From the NCBI RefSeq assembly GCF_022346885.1, contig NZ_JAKRNK010000016.1, positions 1-52,079 on the forward strand: a DNA stretch of 52,079 nucleotides, read 5' to 3'. The translations under genes and the position numbers were made by a program. This stretch comes from Paenibacillus sp. ACRRX. Lineage in GTDB: Bacteria; Bacillota; Bacilli; Paenibacillales; Paenibacillaceae. The notes beneath the pieces were generated by a model. The model made no database searches and was not told the origin of the DNA. It was given only the letters and a program-made list of their open reading frames with translations. Numbering within the stretch: position 1 is the stretch's first letter; every line of letters starts with the position of its first letter. This document shows positions 51,441-52,079 of this stretch, in pieces.

Positions 51441-52075
51441 TCATGCAAGATGCTTACTGGATGCAAGCAGTTCTTGCCTTGCTTCAATAAGCCATGGGTG
51501 CATAACCTTTAGCTTATCCCTTTGTCCCCAGACATGGTTTAGGTAAACCAATATCGCCCCATCCAGATCAAAAACCTCAAGTCTCTGTCTCATCATCTCC
51601 TGATAAGGATGTTCACCTGGCAGTTCCCAAGAAATTTTATCAGCGACGAATAAAACCTTATCCAATGGACTTGCCCCTGCCTTTAGGGTCGTATGGCATT
51701 CAATTGCGTTTAATATAGCCATATTCGTGCAACCGAATATTTCCATAGCCATGTCCTTCGAAAGTTTCTGATGAACGATTCTCGGAAAACGTAGCTCCTC
51801 ATCAATAATGTCGATTGATTGAGCTTCGGCAATACTCATCATCCTATCTTTCGGAACAACATTGCTAACGTCATGGAGCAGCGCCGCTTGCAAAGCAAAT
51901 GCCTCATTGACGCCAAATAATTGAGCGATTCAGACGGCTTCGTTTCCAACATTGATTATATGGTCAAAGGTTTCATGCTCATTATGAAATTCCAAAAACG
52001 CCTGTACGTCTTTTCTTATTCCCCTGAAAATACAACCCCATTTATAAAACGCCGATATTCGTGCACCACACTCAT
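51441..52075 (-). pseudogene. HD-domain hydrolase gene with frameshift and nonsense mutation
   Basis: The ATG at 52075 opens MSVVHEYRRFINGVVFSGE, a one-base shift near 52016-52025 leads to IRKDVQAFLEFHNEHETFDH, then NVGNEAV is followed by TGA (51930-51932) where an Arg codon CGA is expected, and IAQLFGVNEAFALQAALLHDV continues. ALLHDVSNVVP and HETFDH are the HD-superfamily metal sites, in the style of YqeK-like phosphohydrolases. The C-terminal 150 codons remain open to 51441. The kinase gene follows 69 nt downstream. Confidence 0.75.
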
Positions 52076-52079
52076 TCCT
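51959..52079. repeat. Perfect direct repeat of 44045-44165
   Basis: At least 121 nt identical to 44045-44165 and running off the window end. Confidence 0.95.

Noticed and set aside
1..52079. tRNA, rRNA, prophage or conjugative element
   Set aside because: No cloverleaf, rRNA segment, phage structural gene or conjugation gene was seen on either strand by reading; small RNA genes could be missed without a covariance search.

Overview
The window looks like a chromosomal accessory region of a low-to-middle GC Firmicute, most likely a Paenibacillus or close relative in the Bacillales. The reasons are strong AGGAGG-type ribosome binding sites, frequent TTG and GTG starts, sigma-A-like promoters, Sec signal peptides and lipoboxes of Gram-positive type, and gene families common in Paenibacillus (DUF2785, DUF3626, DUF4386, DUF3139, LytS/LytTR, HTH-TPR regulators). 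No rRNA, tRNA, replication or core ribosomal genes were found. The genus is an inference.

Layout. 0-8.3 kb: acetyltransferases, a VOC protein, an MFS exporter behind a structured attenuator leader, and a TetR-controlled operon (MFS exporter, LLM flavin monooxygenase, HSL-type esterase) with two matching operators. 8.3-15.1 kb: GH27 alpha-galactosidase, acetyltransferases, a DUF4386/Crp-Fnr convergent pair, an SDR, a secreted protein and a DinB protein. 15.3-18.9 kb: a dead Rrf2 regulator with intact-looking promoter and operators, decayed reading frames, an MBL-fold lipoprotein and a second LLM monooxygenase paralogous to the first. 19.3-27.5 kb: DUF2785, a broken alpha/beta hydrolase, CPBP protease plus MerR, TetR plus oleate hydratase, an Lrp/AsnC fragment, and a MerR plus tandem AHSA1 protein. 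27.6-35.1 kb: DUF3267 zincin, catA with a classical leader-peptide attenuator, an OFA-family MFS transporter beside a LytS/LytTR two-component system (an arrangement recalling pyruvate-responsive YpdAB/YhjX), and an APH-type phosphotransferase behind a leader peptide and two tandem terminators. 35.3-43.7 kb: DUF3626-MerR pair, hydrolases, a protein with two MerR HTH domains, and an AraC-hydrolase operon.

38.7-52.1 kb also carries mobile-element debris. A repeated unit of three direct motifs with near-constant spacing (about 69 and 53 nt) occurs three times; single inverted copies of the motif lie nearby, and one inverted pair flanks a 21-nt core like a tyrosine-recombinase site. A Tn554-type recombinase remnant (TnpA N-terminus joined to a TnpC-like C-terminus) sits beside them. 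A three-gene set (phospholipase-C-like, HD-domain protein, P-loop kinase) is present as a decayed copy at the window end and as a deletion derivative at 44 kb; the two share a perfect 121-bp repeat.

The most interesting unit is at 47.6-50.1 kb: an HTH-TPR regulator of the RRNPP quorum-sensing type, followed 18 nt downstream by a 48-codon gene for an exported pre-peptide ending in a Gly-rich ...TINPW tail, and divergent from a secreted papain-like hydrolase whose promoter overlaps a dyad. It resembles NprR-NprX in organisation but the peptide is not one I recognise. A second theme is ribosome-mediated attenuation: three separate resistance-type genes (MFS, CAT, APH) each have a short upstream reading frame and alternative RNA structures.
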